Positions 61,852 to 64,000 of a stretch of DNA of 64,000 bases are shown in pieces. Each line of letters starts with the position of its first letter. The stretch's first letter is position 1. This stretch comes from Hymenobacter caeli (GTDB taxonomy: Bacteria; Bacteroidota; Bacteroidia; Cytophagales; Hymenobacteraceae), in contig NZ_JABSNP010000007.1 in NCBI RefSeq assembly GCF_013294115.1, positions 62,001-126,000 on the forward strand, written 5' to 3'. The translations under genes were made by a program, and so were the position numbers. Below the pieces are notes generated by a model that ran no database searches, was not told the origin of the DNA, and saw only the letters and a list, made by a program, of their open reading frames with translations.

Positions 61852-64000
61852 CTACATCGGGTCCACGTCGGCCACCAGGCGGGCCTGCTTGAACTCTTTT
61901 TGGTCGCGCACCGCGTCCATGGCCTCGCCAATCTGCTCCTTGGCGTGCTTGAGTACGGTGTGGGCCCGTTCGAGCTTGACGGTGATTTCCTGCAAGAAGA
62001 AGTTGCGGATGCGGAAAATGTAGGGGGCTTCGGGGCCCAGCACGGCTGCCTGGCCCAGGCGGGCCACCAGCTCTTGGGCGAGCAGCACGGCGGCCTGCTC
62101 GGCCACGCCCTGCTCCACGTGCTTCACCGTCAGCTTGATGATGCGGGTGAAGGGCGGGTAGCCGTGCTCGCGCCGCTGCGTGATTTCGTACTCGTAGAAC
62201 TCCAGGTAGTCGTTGCGCATCACCTTGTCGAAGATGACCTGCGCCGGGTCGGCGGTCTGAATCAGCACTTTGCCCTTCTTGCCCTTGCGCCCGGCCCGCC
62301 CGCTCACCTGCACAAACATCTGGTAGGCCCGCTCGTGCGCTCTGAAATCAGGATAATGGATGATGCTGTCGGCGTTGATGATGCCCACCAGGCTCACGTT
62401 GGCGAAGTCCAGGCCCTTGGTTACCATCTGGGTGCCCACCAGCACGTTGGTTTTTTGCAGCTCGAAATCGGAAATGATTTGTTGATAAGAGTTTTTGGCG
62501 CGGGTCGTGTCCAGGTCCATGCGCTGCACATTGGCCTGGGGCAGCATAATCTTGAGGTCGTCCTCGATTTTTTCGGTGCCGAAGCCCACCGTTTTCACCG
62601 CCCTGGAGCCGCAGGCGGGGCACTTGGTCACCATGCTTTCGTGGTAGCCGCAGTAGTGGCAGCGCAGCTCGTGGCTGTGCTTGTGGTAGCTCAGGCTCAC
62701 GGCGCAGTTCGAACATTTAGGTATCCAGCCGCAGTCCTGGCAAGCCACCACTGGGGCGTAGCCGCGCCGGTTCTGGAACAGAATGACCTGCTCCTGGGCC
62801 CCCAGCTTGCGCTCAATCTCCCCCAGCAGCTCGGCCGAGAAGTGGTTGTGCATCGTTTTCTGGTCGCGGGCCTTGCGGGTGTCCACCAGCACCATATCCG
62901 GCATGCCCGCCTCGCCGAAGCGCTTGCTGAGCGTGACGAGCCCGTAGCGGCCCTGGCGGGCCTGGTAGTAGGTCTCGACGGCCGGCGTGGCCGAGCCCAG
63001 CAGCACCTTGGCCCCCTGGTAGCTGCCCATCATCAGGGCCACTTCGCGGGCGTTGTAGCGCGGGGCGGGGTCGTACTGCTTGTAGCTCGACTCGTGCTCC
63101 TCGTCCACGATAATCAAGGCTAGGTCATCGAAGGGCAGAAACACCGCCGAGCGCACGCCCACCACCACCTGGAAGCGGCCGGCCAGCACGCCGTTCCACA
63201 CCTCCACCCGCTCGTTGTCGGAGAATTTGGAGTGGTACACGCCCAACCGCGAGCCGAACACGCGCAGCAGCCGGGTCACGATTTGGGCGGTGAGGGCAAT
63301 TTCGGGCAACAGGTACAGCACCTGTCCCCCGCCGCCCAGGGCCTGCTGGATGAGGTCGATGTAAATCTCGGTCTTGCCCGCGCCCGTCACGCCGTGCAGC
63401 AGGGCAATGTCGCGCTCCCGAAAGTGGGCCATAACTTCGTCGCGGGCCGTGAGTTGGGCCGCCGTCAGGTCGAAGTTGGGTTGCACGGCGGCGTTTTCGT
63501 CCAGCGGAAAGCGCGACACAATCTGGTCGAACTGCTCCAGTACTCCGTTCTTAATCAGCGTATTTACCGCCGAAGCCGACAGGCGCGGGCTGCTGGTGAG
63601 GGCCGCTTTCTCGAGGCCTCCGTGGTTGGCGTGCTCGTTGTGGGCCACCGGCACCCGTTGCAGGTAGTGGAGCAGCACGTCGAGCTGCTTGGGCTTGCTT
63701 TCGAGCTGCTGAAACAGCTGCTCCACGGCGGCTTCGGCCACGAAGCGGTGGGCCAGGCGCACCTTCTTCAGCACCTTGGGGGCATACTTGTCGGCCGTGT
63801 GCTCAAAGAGGAAAATCACATCCTTTTGCATCAAGGACTTGATGACCTTGTGGAACGAGGCGATGCCCAATAGGTCGCCCACCTCGGTAAAGGTCAGGGC
63901 CTTGCCGTCGCTCACCACGCCCAGCGCGTCGATGATGACTTCTTCCTGGGCCGTGAGCGGGTACTCGTTTTCCTCCCGCGCAAAGCCCGGGTGCAGCTGG
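61852..64000 (-). CDS. priA: Primosomal protein N' (replication restart helicase PriA), 5' truncated by window
   Basis: The frame is open to the window edge and gives the C-terminal about 715 residues of a protein of roughly 820; the start lies beyond 64000. Present are the helicase motifs ALLHGVTGAGKTEIY (Walker A), IIVDEEHESSYKQ (DEEH box) and LLGSATPAVETY. The zinc-binding region has paired cysteines (CQDCGWIPKCSNC, then CHYCGYHESMVTKCPACG). It also has the C-terminal motif QVSGRAGRKGKKGKV. PriA reloads the replisome at stalled forks. GTG 63918 is internal and not the start. Confidence 0.95.
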   Translation of the reverse strand, partial: QLHPGFAREENEYPLTAQEEVIIDALGVVSDGKALTFTEVGDLLGIASFHKVIKSLMQKDVIFLFEHTADKYAPKVLKKVRLAHRFVAEAAVEQLFQQLESKPKQLDVLLHYLQRVPVAHNEHANHGGLEKAALTSSPRLSASAVNTLIKNGVLEQFDQIVSRFPLDENAAVQPNFDLTAAQLTARDEVMAHFRERDIALLHGVTGAGKTEIYIDLIQQALGGGGQVLYLLPEIALTAQIVTRLLRVFGSRLGVYHSKFSDNERVEVWNGVLAGRFQVVVGVRSAVFLPFDDLALIIVDEEHESSYKQYDPAPRYNAREVALMMGSYQGAKVLLGSATPAVETYYQARQGRYGLVTLSKRFGEAGMPDMVLVDTRKARDQKTMHNHFSAELLGEIERKLGAQEQVILFQNRRGYAPVVACQDCGWIPKCSNCAVSLSYHKHSHELRCHYCGYHESMVTKCPACGSRAVKTVGFGTEKIEDDLKIMLPQANVQRMDLDTTRAKNSYQQIISDFELQKTNVLVGTQMVTKGLDFANVSLVGIINADSIIHYPDFRAHERAYQMFVQVSGRAGRKGKKGKVLIQTADPAQVIFDKVMRNDYLEFYEYEITQRREHGYPPFTRIIKLTVKHVEQGVAEQAAVLLAQELVARLGQAAVLGPEAPYIFRIRNFFLQEITVKLERAHTVLKHAKEQIGEAMDAVRDQKEFKQARLVADVDPM

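Noticed and set aside
61852..63918. PriA starting at GTG 63918
   Set aside because: The frame continues open and in register to the end of the window, and the family is about 130 residues longer.

Overview
The window looks like chromosomal DNA of a high-GC Bacteroidota bacterium, most probably Hymenobacter or a close relative in the Hymenobacteraceae. The evidence is five SusC/SusD outer-membrane nutrient-uptake pairs, a secreted protein with a type IX secretion C-terminal domain, a PID-CTERM-like small protein, SPII lipoproteins and GC-rich codons ending in G or C. No rRNA, tRNA, CRISPR array, transposase, integrase or phage gene is seen.

Layout. Bases 1-872 are the C-terminal part of hslU. 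From 958 to 16787 the minus strand carries three consecutive SusC-SusD modules (read right to left), the first with an extra small lipoprotein. A second, diverged copy of the last 164 bp of hslU lies at 6710-6873, so the first module sits between two hslU 3' ends. Next comes a minus-strand housekeeping stretch (17366-29488): prfB with its programmed frameshift, ilvE, a corrinoid adenosyltransferase, a LolD/MacB-type ABC ATPase, a large membrane/TPR protein, gatC, a PlsC-type acyltransferase, a Nudix hydrolase, rnhB, and a response regulator/histidine kinase/zinc-binding CZB protein group. Then follow gcvT and comB (+), a MazG-like protein and dtd (-), a GT-C-type membrane protein (+) and mltG (-).

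From 35.7 to 39.5 kb, all on the minus strand, lie an AraC-type regulator, an ice-binding-domain protein exported by type IX secretion, and a PID-CTERM-like peptide. From 40.1 to 45.1 kb is a glyoxylate-shunt locus: an ScfR/RamB-like regulator divergent from aceB-aceA, with a perfect 48-bp palindrome between them that is a strong operator candidate. An exonuclease gene of the RNase D type follows. Two more SusC-SusD pairs, paralogous to each other, are on the plus strand (46.7-56.4 kb). The window ends with an SPFH/prohibitin protein, several small unknowns, queA, a lipoprotein-type methyltransferase, a small lipoprotein and the 3' part of priA.

The most distinctive non-coding content is a set of long, perfect or near-perfect inverted repeats between genes: 70, 54 and 48-bp spacer-free palindromes, and MITE-like 90-214 bp elements at 24.2, 30.7, 43.5 and 45.1 kb. 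Together with the hslU duplication and the uneven base composition of the SusCD modules, they suggest an actively remodelled accessory component. None of the five SusCD pairs has a recognisable glycoside hydrolase, peptidase or dedicated sigma/anti-sigma regulator beside it, so their substrates cannot be read from context.
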